Part shown: positions 45,335 to 54,824 of the stretch, piece after piece | How positions within the stretch are numbered: position 1 is the first letter of the stretch | Layout: each line of letters starts with the position of its first letter | Assembly: GCF_001404515.1 (NCBI RefSeq) | Contig: NZ_CXWE01000006.1 | Location: forward strand, 62,001-126,000 | Source: Roseibium album | Lineage (GTDB): Bacteria; Pseudomonadota; Alphaproteobacteria; Rhizobiales; Stappiaceae | Direction: 5' to 3' | DNA: 64,000 nucleotides | Notes under the pieces: generated by a model | Databases searched by the model: none | What the model saw: only the letters and a program-made list of their open reading frames with translations | What the model was told of the DNA's origin: nothing | Program-made: the position numbers and the translations under genes

Positions 45335-47896
45335 TCAGCTCCTCGGCTTGAGGTTCTCCGGATCGTAGAGAGGCTGATAGCCGACACCTGCGACTTCCGC
45401 CGGATAGGTTTCTGACATGTATTCGACAGTCAGCTTGCGACCGACTTCACAATAGTCCTGCGGCAGATAGGCCAGCGCGATGTTCTTTCCGATCGTCGGA
45501 CCGTAAGCAACGGAGGTCGTGTAGGAAATCCGGCCGAGGCTGTCTACAAGTGTCTTGCCGGTCTCCGGATCCATCACCGGCATTGCCCCAACCGGATAAC
45601 GCTTCACGCCGCTGGCATCGGTGTTTTCGGTCATCACCAGTGTACAAAGCATGGCGGGCTGCCTGTCACGGGCACGGTATTCAAGGTGCTTGGCCTTGCC
45701 GCGGAAATCGGCCTCCTTCACCTTCGGGCGCGCCAGATCCGCTTCATAGAGATTGTACTGGGTCAACAGGTCGGCATTCTGCAAACGCAGGCTCTTTTCC
45801 ATGCGCCTGGAGTTTGCGTAGGTTTCGACGCCAACAGCCATGACACCAACCGCGCGCAAAGCATCCCAGACAGCAAGCCCGTCCTCATATTTCATGTGCA
45901 GTTCCCAACCCTGTTCACCGACATAGGAGAGACGGAGCGCAGAGACCGGTTTGCCGGCGATCTCGATCGACCGGATTGCCGCGAATGGGAAGTTATCCGG
46001 ATCGAGCGCAGCTGGGTCAGACACGACTTTCTTGAGGTTGTCGCGCGCGTTCGGTCCCCAGATACCAATGGTCGTGAATGTCTCGCTCACATCGGTAACA
46101 GTAACCTTGAAGCCTTTTTCCTCGGCTACGCGCTTCACGTAAAGACAGTCGCGTGGCCCGGCATCGGCCCCATCGACGATGCGGCACCGATCGGCCATGC
46201 GGAACACGGTCAGGTCCGCACGCACATTGCCTTCGTCATCCAGGAAATGGGTGTAGATCCCCTTGCCCACGTTGTTGTCGCCACCGATCCTTGCGGCGCA
46301 TAACCACTCCATCAGCTCGACGTGATCCGGACCTTCGACGTCGAACATGTAAAAATGCGACAGGTTGATGATGCCGCAATCTTCACTCAGGGCAAGCTGT
46401 TCGGCATTCGAGACGCGCCAGAAATGACGACTGTCCCACTCCGACTCGCGAACCGGGACCCTGTTGCCGTATTTTTCCAGCAGATGCTCATTGGCGGCGT
46501 AGCCGTGCGCACGCTCCCAACCGCCAAGCTCCATGAAGTGCCCGCCGAGTTCAACTTCCCGTTCGTAAAACGGGGATCGCTTGACGTTTCGACCGTTGGC
46601 ATAGGGTTCGCGCGGGTGAATGGCCGGGAAATAAATCTTCTGAGCGGCCTCATAGCAGCGACCCTCGATGAATTCTTCGGTGAGCTGGTGCGCATAGAAA
46701 CGCGAATAATCGATCGTGGCATGGTCGATTTCCGTCCGGCCGTCGGTAATCCAGTCAGCAATCAGTTTGCCGTAACCCGGTCCGTCCTTGACCCAGATGG
46801 CAACACAATACCAAAGACCACGGACCTTCTGGCTTTCTCCGCAAGACGGTCCTCCGGCGGCCGAGACCTGAAGCAGACCATTGAAGGAATGGCCCTCGTT
46901 GTAACCAAGCTCGCCCAGGATCGGTGTCAGTTCCATCGCGCGTTCTAGCGGTTCGATGACCTGTTCCATTTCAAGATCGCGCTGGGAAGGCGACAGCCGT
47001 GCCTGGTTCTTTTCCAGAATATCGCGCGGATGACACATGCGCGGATGCGTCGTTTCGTAATAACCCCACTCGATCTGGCCGCCTTCGGCCGTCTTCGGAT
47101 CACCCGTATCACGCATATAGGCCGAATTGCCCTGGTCACGCAGTAACGGATACCCGATGTCCTTACCGGTCCCCTCGAATTCGTTGTAGGGGCCAAAGAA
47201 CGTCAAGGGGTGGTCGACGGGCATGACCGGGAGATCCTCTCCGACCATTTCGGCGATCTGACGTCCCCACAGTCCAGCGCAAACGATGACATGGTCGGCC
47301 GTGATCGTGCCGCGGTGCGTAACAACGCCCTTGATGCGGCCACCTTCAACAATCAGGGACTGTGCGGATGTGTTTGCGAATGCCTTCAGTTTTCCGGTCT
47401 TTTCCCCCTCGTCAACGAGCTTGCCGGCGACAGTCTGCGACCGCGGTATGACAAGGCCAGCGTCCGGATCCCACATGCCGCCCTGAACCATGTCTTCTTC
47501 GATCAGCGGAAACTTTTCCTTGATCTCGGCAGGGCTGACAAGACGTACATTCGTGCCGAACGCCTTTCCCGATGTCACTTTCCGCTTGATTTCCTCCATC
47601 CACGCGTCGTCGCCGGTTCGAGCGATCTCAAGACCGCCAACGCGGGCGTAGTGTCCCATCTTTTCAAAAAAATCGATGGAATACTGGGTCGTCCAGACGG
47701 AAAGGTAGTCGTGGCTTGTCGTGTAGCAGAAATCGGAAGCGTGCGCTGTTGAGCCGATATCTGTCGGAATGCCGGACTTATCAATGCCAACGATATCATC
47801 CCAACCGCGCTCTATGAGGTGGTGTGCAACTGACGCGCCGACAATGCCGCCCAGACCAACGATGACAACTTTTGCCCTGTCAGGAAATGCTGACAT
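45335..47896 (-). CDS. FAD-dependent dimethylglycine/sarcosine dehydrogenase-like protein with GcvT domains
   Basis: This 853-residue protein has the layout of dimethylglycine dehydrogenase: an FAD oxidoreductase (DAO) domain at about 1-370 with VVIVGLGGIVGASVAHHL, an FAO_M linker to about 425, then GcvT and GcvT-C domains from about 430 (SWKRAHG-type motif here WERAHGYAANEHLL, SYVGEQGWELHMKYE). His52 in GSTAHASDF matches the family's covalent-flavin histidine. The reaction expected is oxidative N-demethylation with transfer of the methylene to tetrahydrofolate. AAGGA lies eight bases before the ATG. It is divergent from the MttB-family gene and followed by bmt. Substrate (dimethylglycine, sarcosine or another methylated amine) is uncertain. 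Confidence 0.9.
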   Translation of the reverse strand: MSAFPDRAKVVIVGLGGIVGASVAHHLIERGWDDIVGIDKSGIPTDIGSTAHASDFCYTTSHDYLSVWTTQYSIDFFEKMGHYARVGGLEIARTGDDAWMEEIKRKVTSGKAFGTNVRLVSPAEIKEKFPLIEEDMVQGGMWDPDAGLVIPRSQTVAGKLVDEGEKTGKLKAFANTSAQSLIVEGGRIKGVVTHRGTITADHVIVCAGLWGRQIAEMVGEDLPVMPVDHPLTFFGPYNEFEGTGKDIGYPLLRDQGNSAYMRDTGDPKTAEGGQIEWGYYETTHPRMCHPRDILEKNQARLSPSQRDLEMEQVIEPLERAMELTPILGELGYNEGHSFNGLLQVSAAGGPSCGESQKVRGLWYCVAIWVKDGPGYGKLIADWITDGRTEIDHATIDYSRFYAHQLTEEFIEGRCYEAAQKIYFPAIHPREPYANGRNVKRSPFYEREVELGGHFMELGGWERAHGYAANEHLLEKYGNRVPVRESEWDSRHFWRVSNAEQLALSEDCGIINLSHFYMFDVEGPDHVELMEWLCAARIGGDNNVGKGIYTHFLDDEGNVRADLTVFRMADRCRIVDGADAGPRDCLYVKRVAEEKGFKVTVTDVSETFTTIGIWGPNARDNLKKVVSDPAALDPDNFPFAAIRSIEIAGKPVSALRLSYVGEQGWELHMKYEDGLAVWDALRAVGVMAVGVETYANSRRMEKSLRLQNADLLTQYNLYEADLARPKVKEADFRGKAKHLEYRARDRQPAMLCTLVMTENTDASGVKRYPVGAMPVMDPETGKTLVDSLGRISYTTSVAYGPTIGKNIALAYLPQDYCEVGRKLTVEYMSETYPAEVAGVGYQPLYDPENLKPRS

Positions 47897-48414
47897 GATT
47901 CATTCCTTTTCATTAAAGTGAAAGCGACCAGACAAGTCCGCTTCCTTCAACATGTGACATCCGCGACGGATTGACCGAACAGAAACCCGGTTGCGGCTGG
48001 CCAGGAGCCCGTGCCGGATCTCAATCTTTGGCCGGCAGTATCGCGATAGATCAAGGGGCAAAATAGCTTGAATGCGTCATTGCGGCATTATCACCACGAC
48101 ACGACAATCCAAAAATCCTAAACCGGGAAGGTTCAATAGCGGCCGTTTCAGCTCATAAGCACCGGCAGCCACCGATTTTGAATGGTACCGATCGACCTTG
48201 TTGAGGGTCGTGCACCATGCGACCGCATCATGCCTGCCCAAAAAGAACCAAATGCGCGCGAATCCACGTGGTGATGAAGGGATTTGCAGGATAAAATCGA
48301 TCAAGCAAGTAACATGACGCATTTATAGCAATGTGCGACGCTTCTGGAGCCGGGTTGCACATGTGCCTGATAAAGACTACGCCAAACAAAAAAACCACCT
48401 TTGGAGCTGAAGTA
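47897..48414. other. Divergent promoter region of the FAD/GcvT and MttB-family genes
   Basis: These 518 bases separate two divergent methyl-transfer genes. A perfect 10-bp palindrome GCACATGTGC (48357-48366) lies just upstream of the MttB-family start and could be an operator. An open minus-strand frame at 48077-48322 has no recognisable domain and is not called. The size of the gap suggests regulated promoters in both directions. Confidence 0.45.
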
Positions 48415-49953
48415 ATGTCAGACGCCGCCCCGTCAGGCCGCCGAGGACGATCCGCCCGCCGCGAACGCCGGCAATCGGGTCCCGCAGGTCAGGCTGTTCC
48501 CTATATTTCCAGAAACATCCCGAATTACGACGTCCTCAGCGAGGAAGGCGTTGAAAGGATCGAAGCCAACGCCGACCGAATTCTTGCGGAAATCGGTCTG
48601 GAATTCCGGGAAGATCCGGAAGTCCTGGAAATCTGGAAAGATGCCGGAGCCGAAGTCGACGGTGAGCGCGTTCGTTTTCCCAAAGGAATGCTGCGCGAGA
48701 TCCTGAAGACCGCACCGTCGCAATTTACGCAACACGCTCGAAATTCCGCCCGGAATGTGGAAATCGGCGGCAACAATCTTGTGTTTGCGCCTGTCTACGG
48801 ACCTCCATTTGTCACCGACCTCGACCAGGGGCGGCGCTACGGCACGATCGAGGATTTTCGAAACTTCGTGAAGCTGGCCTACATGTCACCCTGGCTGCAT
48901 CATTCAGGCGGAACCGTTTGCGAACCTGTGGACCTGCCGGTGAACAAGCGCCATTTCGACATGGTCTATTCCCATATCAAGTATTCCGACAAACCGTTCA
49001 TGGGATCAGTCACTGCACCGGAACGTGCGGAAGATTCAGTCAAGATGGCTCAGATCGCATTTGGCGAAGAGTTCGTCGACCAGAACTGCGTCATGATCCA
49101 GCTGATCAACGCAAACTCGCCGCTTGTGTTCGATTCGACCATGCTTGGCGCACTCAAGGTCTATGCCCGCCATAATCAGGCCTGTATCGTTTCTCCGTTC
49201 ATTCTGGCAGGCGCCATGAGCCCTGTAACCGTAGCGGGGACACTGTCACAGGTCTTGGCGGAGGCCATGGCCGGTTGCGCATTGACACAACTTATTCGCC
49301 CTGGAGCTCCTGTCGTTTTCGGCGCGTTCGTCAGCTCGATCTCGATGCAGTCCGGAGCTCCGACATTCGGCAGTCCGGAAGGATCGTTGCTGCTCAATGG
49401 TGCCGCGAAACTGGCTCGCCGGCTCAAATTGCCCTTCCGTTCCGGCGGTTCGTTTACTGCGTCCAAACTGCCCGACGCACAATCCGCACAGGAATCGGCA
49501 CAAACGATCCTTGCAACACTTCATTCCGGCGTGAACTTCGCCCTGCATTCGGCAGGCTGGCTGGAAGGCGGACTGTGTTCTTCCTACGAGAAATTCGTGA
49601 TGGACGCAGACCAGCTCGGCATGATGCACGTGCTTGCCAAGGGTATCGAGATTTCAGAGGAAACCCTTGCGATGGATGCCTTGCAGGAGGTCGGTCCTGG
49701 CGGCCACTTTCTTGGCGCAGCGCACACGCAGCGCAATTTTGAAGCCGCGTTCTACCGGTCGGCGATCGCCGATAACAACTCGTACGAACAATGGCTGGCC
49801 GATGGTGAGCTCGACTCGGCGGCCCGTGCCAATTCAAGGTGGAAGGAGATGCTCAGGTCGTATAGCGGGCCGGAGCTCGACCCTGGCATTGACGACGCCC
49901 TGCAGGCCTATATCACCGAGCGCAAGGCCTCATTCCCGGACAGCAACGTCTGA
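48415..49953 (+). CDS. MttB-family (trimethylamine/quaternary amine) methyltransferase, non-pyrrolysine
   Basis: This 512-residue protein belongs to the MttB superfamily, whose members move a methyl group from methylated amines to a corrinoid protein. The fold runs from VLSEEGVERIEANADRILAE through VEIGGNNLVFAPVYGPPFVT, GGTVCEPVDLPVNKRHFDM and LQEVGPGGHFLGAAHTQRNF. There is no in-frame amber codon, so it lacks the pyrrolysine of trimethylamine methyltransferases and is nearer to MtgB-like glycine-betaine enzymes. The ATG at 48415 follows GGAG. The N-terminus is Arg-rich (SGRRGRSARRERRQSG). No corrinoid protein or methylcorrinoid:THF methyltransferase lies in the window, so the acceptor is unknown. 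A terminator follows. Confidence 0.9.
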   Translation: MSDAAPSGRRGRSARRERRQSGPAGQAVPYISRNIPNYDVLSEEGVERIEANADRILAEIGLEFREDPEVLEIWKDAGAEVDGERVRFPKGMLREILKTAPSQFTQHARNSARNVEIGGNNLVFAPVYGPPFVTDLDQGRRYGTIEDFRNFVKLAYMSPWLHHSGGTVCEPVDLPVNKRHFDMVYSHIKYSDKPFMGSVTAPERAEDSVKMAQIAFGEEFVDQNCVMIQLINANSPLVFDSTMLGALKVYARHNQACIVSPFILAGAMSPVTVAGTLSQVLAEAMAGCALTQLIRPGAPVVFGAFVSSISMQSGAPTFGSPEGSLLLNGAAKLARRLKLPFRSGGSFTASKLPDAQSAQESAQTILATLHSGVNFALHSAGWLEGGLCSSYEKFVMDADQLGMMHVLAKGIEISEETLAMDALQEVGPGGHFLGAAHTQRNFEAAFYRSAIADNNSYEQWLADGELDSAARANSRWKEMLRSYSGPELDPGIDDALQAYITERKASFPDSNV

Positions 49954-49967
49954 AGCAAGTCACCCAG

Positions 49968-49998
49968 GTGCCCCGGTCTGACCGGGGCACTTTTGTTT
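49968..49998 (+). terminator. Rho-independent terminator after the MttB-family gene
   Basis: A perfect 10-bp stem GTGCCCCGGT / ACCGGGGCAC with a 3-base loop (CTG) is followed by TTTTGTTTT. It lies 14 bp after the stop and shows that the MttB-family gene is transcribed alone. Confidence 0.9.
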
Positions 49999-50156
49999 TC
50001 AAGACGAATTTCCGGCTATCATCCAGCACCTCAGATTGCCCCCGCGCAGTTTCATCGTGATAAGTCCAGATTCCGCATTATTGTCTTCAGACTGATCAAG
50101 AATCTCTGTTACCGATTCTGACCGATTGTTCATCTCTGCGGCCAATGAGGAATTTG

Positions 50157-51341
50157 ATGGAATACGCGAACCAGAACACCGGTGTTCAACCGCTGCATCC
50201 AATCTCGTCGGAACTGACCCGTTGGCTGACCGAAAAGGCGCTTCCGGTGTGGTTCACCTGCGGGGTCGACCTTGCCAAAGGAGAGTGTTTCGAAGCCATC
50301 GACCTGATCGATCAAAAACCCACGAAGGATCCGCGGCGTGCGCGTGTTGTTCCGCGTCAGATATATTCATTTCTTGAAGGAGCTAAACTTGGCTGGGAAG
50401 GTCCAGCCGACGAGGTGGCCACGTCCCTCTTCGACTGGTATTTGCAGAACTACCTGACCAGAAGCGGTTATTTCGCTTCGGCGGTCGACATCGAAAACAA
50501 GATCGTTGACGACACATTCGATCTCTACAATCAGGCTTTCGCGCTGTTCTGTTTTGCAAATGTTGCTTCTCATCTTCCGGCCAGGAAGGCGGAGGCCACC
50601 GAACAGGCCGCCAATCTGGTGAATTTCCTTGTAGAACATTACAAGAAACGGGAAGGTGGTTTCCGCGAGGCAAATCCTGACCGCCGCCCGCTTTGCTCCA
50701 ATCCCCACATGCATCTGTTTGAAGCCTGCCTTGCCTGGGAGGACACCTCGGATGATCCCATCTGGGCGGAACTTGCCGATGAAATTGCAGAACTTGCGCT
50801 GAACAGCTTTATCGATCCGGTCAGCGGTGGTCTTCGCGAATTTTTTGACCTGGACTGGACCCCCTTGCCCGGAGACAGGGGGCGCATCATGGAACCGGGA
50901 CATCAGTTCGAATGGGCATGGTTGTTGTGCCGTTGGGGACGATCGCGCCGGGATGCCGGAGCGATCATAGCGTCCCGGAGGCTATACGACATTGGCTGGA
51001 CCTACGGTATCGACGAGAACCGGGGCGTCACTTTCATGGCGCTGAACGACGATTTCACCGTTCAAAATCCGCTCGCTCGCCTTTGGGGACAAACAGAGTG
51101 GATAAAAGCAGCGATTGCGCTGACCGAAGTCTCTGGCGGAGCGGAAAGAGAAGCCTATTTCACGGACATCCCGGCGGCGGTCAGTGCATTGCGCATCTAT
51201 CTGGATAAAGCTCCAGACGGGCTATATCTCGACAAGATGGACCCGGCCGGCTCGTTCGCCGACGAACCGGCACCTGCCAGTTCTCTTTACCACATCGTTT
51301 GTGCTGTATCCGAACTGGACCGATTTACCGGCGGGTCCTGA
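50157..51341 (+). CDS. AGE family (N-acylglucosamine 2-epimerase / mannose isomerase-like) protein
   Basis: This 394-residue protein has the alpha6/alpha6 barrel of the AGE family, which includes sugar 2-epimerases and aldose-ketose isomerases such as YihS. Active-site blocks are RRARVVPRQIYSFLEGA near residue 61, NPHMHLFEACLAWED and MEPGHQFEWAWLLCRWG, with the conserved histidines and Arg/Glu. TGAGGAATTTG precedes the ATG at 50157; an in-frame ATG is 12 bases upstream. It probably acts on a free or phosphorylated hexose, as annotated homologues do (mannose-6-phosphate isomerase-like), but the substrate cannot be read. It sits between the MttB-family gene and folD with its own upstream region. 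Confidence 0.88.
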   Translation: MEYANQNTGVQPLHPISSELTRWLTEKALPVWFTCGVDLAKGECFEAIDLIDQKPTKDPRRARVVPRQIYSFLEGAKLGWEGPADEVATSLFDWYLQNYLTRSGYFASAVDIENKIVDDTFDLYNQAFALFCFANVASHLPARKAEATEQAANLVNFLVEHYKKREGGFREANPDRRPLCSNPHMHLFEACLAWEDTSDDPIWAELADEIAELALNSFIDPVSGGLREFFDLDWTPLPGDRGRIMEPGHQFEWAWLLCRWGRSRRDAGAIIASRRLYDIGWTYGIDENRGVTFMALNDDFTVQNPLARLWGQTEWIKAAIALTEVSGGAEREAYFTDIPAAVSALRIYLDKAPDGLYLDKMDPAGSFADEPAPASSLYHIVCAVSELDRFTGGS

Positions 51342-51481
51342 GCGTGGTGTTTTTGCAAACAGTCACAATGGCGAAACCAGAGTAGGAAACGACGCAAACA
51401 GCCTTTCTCATTTCAGCAGGTCATCCTATAGCTTGTCGCCGGATTTGATCGACACAACCGTACCAGCGACAAGGAGGCTGA

Positions 51482-52393
51482 ATGCCCCAGGCCCAAATCA
51501 TCGATGGCAAGGCCATTGCAGAATCTGTTCGGGACGAAATCACACGCCGCGCAGCCGCATTGCTTGAAACCACCGGCAAACGTCCAGGTCTTGCGGTCGT
51601 TCTCGTTGGGGAAGACCCGGCAAGCCAGGTTTATGTACGCAACAAGGACCGCGCGGCAGAGGCCTGTGGTTTCCACTCGGTCAAACATACGCTAGCTGCG
51701 GATTCGAGCGAGGCAGAGGTCCTCTCGCTCGTCGAGCAGTTGAACAATGATCCCGACATTCACGGTATCCTTGTACAGCTTCCCCTGCCCGGCCACATCG
51801 AGGAAAGCAAGGTTCTTCGGCTGATTCGCCCGGAGAAGGATGTTGACGGTTTTCATCCGGTGAATGTCGGTCTTCTGACCGCTGGCGAGCGCGACAGCGC
51901 ACTCGTCCCCTGTACACCGGCCGGCAGCCTGGTTCTCCTGAAGCGCACACTCGGGGACACACTCTCCGGTAAAACCGCCGTTGTCGTCGGACGGTCCAAC
52001 ATTGTCGGCAAACCCATGGCGAGCCTGCTTTTGCAGGAAAGCTGTACGGTCACGATCGCGCACAGCCGAACGAAGGACCTTCCCGACGTTGTTCGCGGTG
52101 CCGATATCGTCGTAGCTGCTGTTGGCCGTCCGGAGATGGTCAAGGGAAGCTGGATCAGGGACGGGGCAACCGTGATCGATGTCGGCATCAATCGGATCCC
52201 TGCTCCGGAACGCGGCGAAAGAAAGTCCCGGCTTGTGGGCGACGTTGCCTTCGATGAGGCGGTTGGTCACGCCGGCGCGATTACACCAGTTCCGGGAGGT
52301 GTTGGTCCCATGACAATTGCAATGCTGATGGTCAACACGCTCACCGCTGCCAGACGTCTGCTGGGTCTTCCTGAAGAAGAACCCCTCTTCTAG
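51482..52393 (+). CDS. folD: Bifunctional methylenetetrahydrofolate dehydrogenase/cyclohydrolase
   Basis: This 303-residue cytoplasmic enzyme interconverts methylene-, methenyl- and 10-formyl-THF with NADP. Diagnostic motifs are [15 protein letters not shown] (the catalytic Tyr/Lys pair appears as YVRNKD, with Lys), [11 protein letters not shown], the NADP loop [18 protein letters not shown] and the end [26 protein letters not shown] lies seven bases before the ATG. It is the natural consumer of methylene-THF from sarcosine oxidase (10294-15436) and the FAD/GcvT protein. A rho-independent terminator follows. Confidence 0.97.
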   Translation: MPQAQIIDGKAIAESVRDEITRRAAALLETTGKRPGLAVVLVGEDPASQVYVRNKDRAAEACGFHSVKHTLAADSSEAEVLSLVEQLNNDPDIHGILVQLPLPGHIEESKVLRLIRPEKDVDGFHPVNVGLLTAGERDSALVPCTPAGSLVLLKRTLGDTLSGKTAVVVGRSNIVGKPMASLLLQESCTVTIAHSRTKDLPDVVRGADIVVAAVGRPEMVKGSWIRDGATVIDVGINRIPAPERGERKSRLVGDVAFDEAVGHAGAITPVPGGVGPMTIAMLMVNTLTAARRLLGLPEEEPLF

Positions 52394-52421
52394 TTCATCG
52401 GAACAGTTATTTGACAGTAAT

Positions 52422-52453
52422 ACACGCCGGGCACATCCGGCGTGTTTGTTTTT
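52422..52453 (+). terminator. Rho-independent terminator of folD
   Basis: ACACGCCGG (52422-52430) pairs with CCGGCGTGT (52437-52445) over a 6-base loop and is followed by TTGTTTTT. It lies 28 bp after the folD stop. Confidence 0.88.
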
Positions 52454-52690
52454 GTCGATCATAAGCACGGTTCAATTGGCAAAAAACCCTAGTATCAACA
52501 GTTCTGGCCAAGCCATTGGATCACCTTGGCTCTTGCTTTCAGCTGTACGTCATGGTCTATCGAGATTCAGCAAGATTTAACCATGGCAGCCTACATTGGC
52601 TTTCGTAGGGGCTGCGTTAGCAGTTCAGCCGAAGCGCCATATCAAAGGATGAGTGCGCTCCGGCAGGACCAACCCGTCAGGCGGCAGTAA

Positions 52691-54673
52691 GTGAAGGGTC
52701 TACCGTCTTGCAATTCCGGCCGATGCCGGAACACGCGGTTGTGCGTGGAAAAGAAGCGGGTTGCTCTCTCAGCGACCGGCCTTTTTGTCGTTGTTAAACA
52801 TACTTTTGCATTCGGCCTCGTTTTTCTATCTCTTTTTGCTGTTGCCCTGCCTGCGAATGCCTTCGATATCTTCGGCTGGAAACCCTTCGGCGGGGCGGAA
52901 GAAGAAGGGGAAGCTGTTCCTGATCCAATTCCCTATGAGGCGGAGCTTGCCGTCTCGACCGGGAATGAAGATCTGACCAGCGACATGAAGAGCACTTCCC
53001 TGCTACTTCAGCAGCAGGACAAACCGCCATCCGGCGAAGCCGGGCTCATCGCACGCGCGCTTTCGGACCGTGAACGGCTGGTGGCAAAACTTTACGCCGA
53101 TGGCCGCTACGGCGGGACCGTTTCAATCAAGCTTGCCGGACTGCCGCTCGAAATCGCACTTGAACAAAGCGACCTTCCGGATGGGCGCCCGGTGAAAGTT
53201 TCCATTCTGGTCGACCCGGGTCCGGAATTTACATTCGGAAATGTCTCGATCTCCTCAACGGGCGGTGACCTGTCGACTGATCCATCCTTCTGGGGACTGG
53301 CACCCGGTGAGACCGCCGGCTCGGGCAAGATATTATCGGCAGAAGGCAGAATAGTTTCGATACTGCGTGGTCGCGGATACCCGAAGGCGAAAATCACGGA
53401 GCGGCGAATTACTGCAGACCACAGCACCAACAAACTCGATGTCGCCCTCGTGGCCGACGCCGGGCCGCAGGCCAGGTTCGGCGCGGTCTCTGTCAGCGGT
53501 ACGGAAGTCACTGATCCGGGTTTCGTGAAGCAGCAAGCGATGTTGCCGCAAGGTGGCATCTATTCTCCCGAAGACATCGCACGCGCCCGCAAACGCCTGA
53601 ATGATCTCGGTATCTTTTCATCCATCCGGTTCGTTGAAGGTGACATTGCCGGACCCGACGGAACGCTTCCTATCGCAATCGAGGTCAGTGAACGCAAACG
53701 CCACGTAATCGGCGCCGGTGCTTCCTGGTCGAGCACCGAGGGGTTTGGTGTGGAGGCATACTGGCGCCGGAGGAACCTCTTTGGCCGCGGCGAATTGCTT
53801 TCCGTTGAAGGATCCGTCGGCCGGATCGGCACCGAGAGTTTTGCAAATCAGGAATACTCGGCCCGAATAGCGTTCGAAAAACCTGGCGTTTTCGGTCCCC
53901 TCACCAGCTTCTCCACCAGCCTGGAGGCACGGCAGGAAAATCCTGACGCTTACAAAAGCAGAACAGTCACGTACAACGCCTTTCTCAATCGCGAGTTTTC
54001 TGAAAAGCTGAAGGGCCGTGCCGGAGCCGAAGTGTTCTTTGCGGACGAGGAAGACGCTTTCGGGGAAGATGAATATCTCCTGGTCGGATTGCCGGCAGAC
54101 CTGACTTTCGACAACAGGGACGACAAGCTCAACCCTTCCAAGGGGGTGTTCGCGGCACTGTTCGCAGAACCTGCCTATGACACGCTCAACTCCAACGCCA
54201 TGGGCTTCATGAAAGGAACGGTGTCCAGCTACTATGCGCTGGACGAGGCGAAGCGTTTCATCCTGGCGGGCAAGGTGACGGTCGGATCGATCCTGGCGCC
54301 ATCGGTTGAATCTGTTCCGGCCAGCCGCCGTTTCATAGCCGGCGGTGGCGGCTCCATAAGGGGTTACGCCTATCGCAATGTAGGTCCGCGGGTCGGTGAT
54401 GAGGTCGTGGGAGGACGCTCCCTGGTCGAATTGTCCGGAGAGATCCGGATGCGAGTGACGGAGACGATCGGTATCGTCGGGTTTGTCGATGCCGGAAATG
54501 CGTACGAAGACAGCGTCCCCGATTTTTCCGAGGAATTGAAGGTGGGTGTTGGCGCCGGTCTCAGATATTTCACGCCAATCGGTCCGTTGCGCGTAGATGC
54601 GGCGATACCACTTGATCCAGGCAAGGATGACCCAGATTTTGCTCTTTATGTCGGATTGAGCCAGGCGTTTTGA
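52691..54673 (+). CDS. tamA: Outer-membrane autotransporter/assembly factor TamA (Omp85 family)
   Basis: This 660-residue Omp85-family protein sits in the outer membrane and works with TamB in inserting or moving proteins (and possibly lipids). Its signal peptide ends VALPANA, with cleavage near residue 57. POTRA domains span about residues 125-335, and the 16-strand barrel runs from about 340 (VIGAGASWSSTEGFGVEAYW) to the C-terminal beta signal ALYVGLSQAF, ending in Phe. The barrel contains RFIAGGGGSIRGYAYRNVGP, the conserved (V/I)RGY/F-type loop. The start at the GTG 52691 gives an unusually long N-region; GTG at 52745 is an alternative. It is 151 bp before tamB. Confidence 0.9.
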   Translation: MKGLPSCNSGRCRNTRLCVEKKRVALSATGLFVVVKHTFAFGLVFLSLFAVALPANAFDIFGWKPFGGAEEEGEAVPDPIPYEAELAVSTGNEDLTSDMKSTSLLLQQQDKPPSGEAGLIARALSDRERLVAKLYADGRYGGTVSIKLAGLPLEIALEQSDLPDGRPVKVSILVDPGPEFTFGNVSISSTGGDLSTDPSFWGLAPGETAGSGKILSAEGRIVSILRGRGYPKAKITERRITADHSTNKLDVALVADAGPQARFGAVSVSGTEVTDPGFVKQQAMLPQGGIYSPEDIARARKRLNDLGIFSSIRFVEGDIAGPDGTLPIAIEVSERKRHVIGAGASWSSTEGFGVEAYWRRRNLFGRGELLSVEGSVGRIGTESFANQEYSARIAFEKPGVFGPLTSFSTSLEARQENPDAYKSRTVTYNAFLNREFSEKLKGRAGAEVFFADEEDAFGEDEYLLVGLPADLTFDNRDDKLNPSKGVFAALFAEPAYDTLNSNAMGFMKGTVSSYYALDEAKRFILAGKVTVGSILAPSVESVPASRRFIAGGGGSIRGYAYRNVGPRVGDEVVGGRSLVELSGEIRMRVTETIGIVGFVDAGNAYEDSVPDFSEELKVGVGAGLRYFTPIGPLRVDAAIPLDPGKDDPDFALYVGLSQAF

Positions 54674-54824
54674 GTACAACCTCGGCCAATGTCAGACCGA
54701 ATTGCCCTCCTTTCAGCCGTGAAACGGATAAACAGTGTCTAACTGACGCCAAAAAGGCCTGATAAAATCTGGCGAATCCTGTTTTTCCTTTGCATTGACC
54801 CCAAATTTGCAGATTCTGTTCTAG

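Noticed and set aside
48077..48322. Minus-strand open frame in the MttB-family upstream region
   Set aside because: 81 codons with no recognised domain or ribosome site in a divergent promoter region.
48415..49953. Possible pyrrolysine-containing trimethylamine methyltransferase
   Set aside because: No in-frame TAG occurs before the stop, so the gene belongs to the non-pyrrolysine members.
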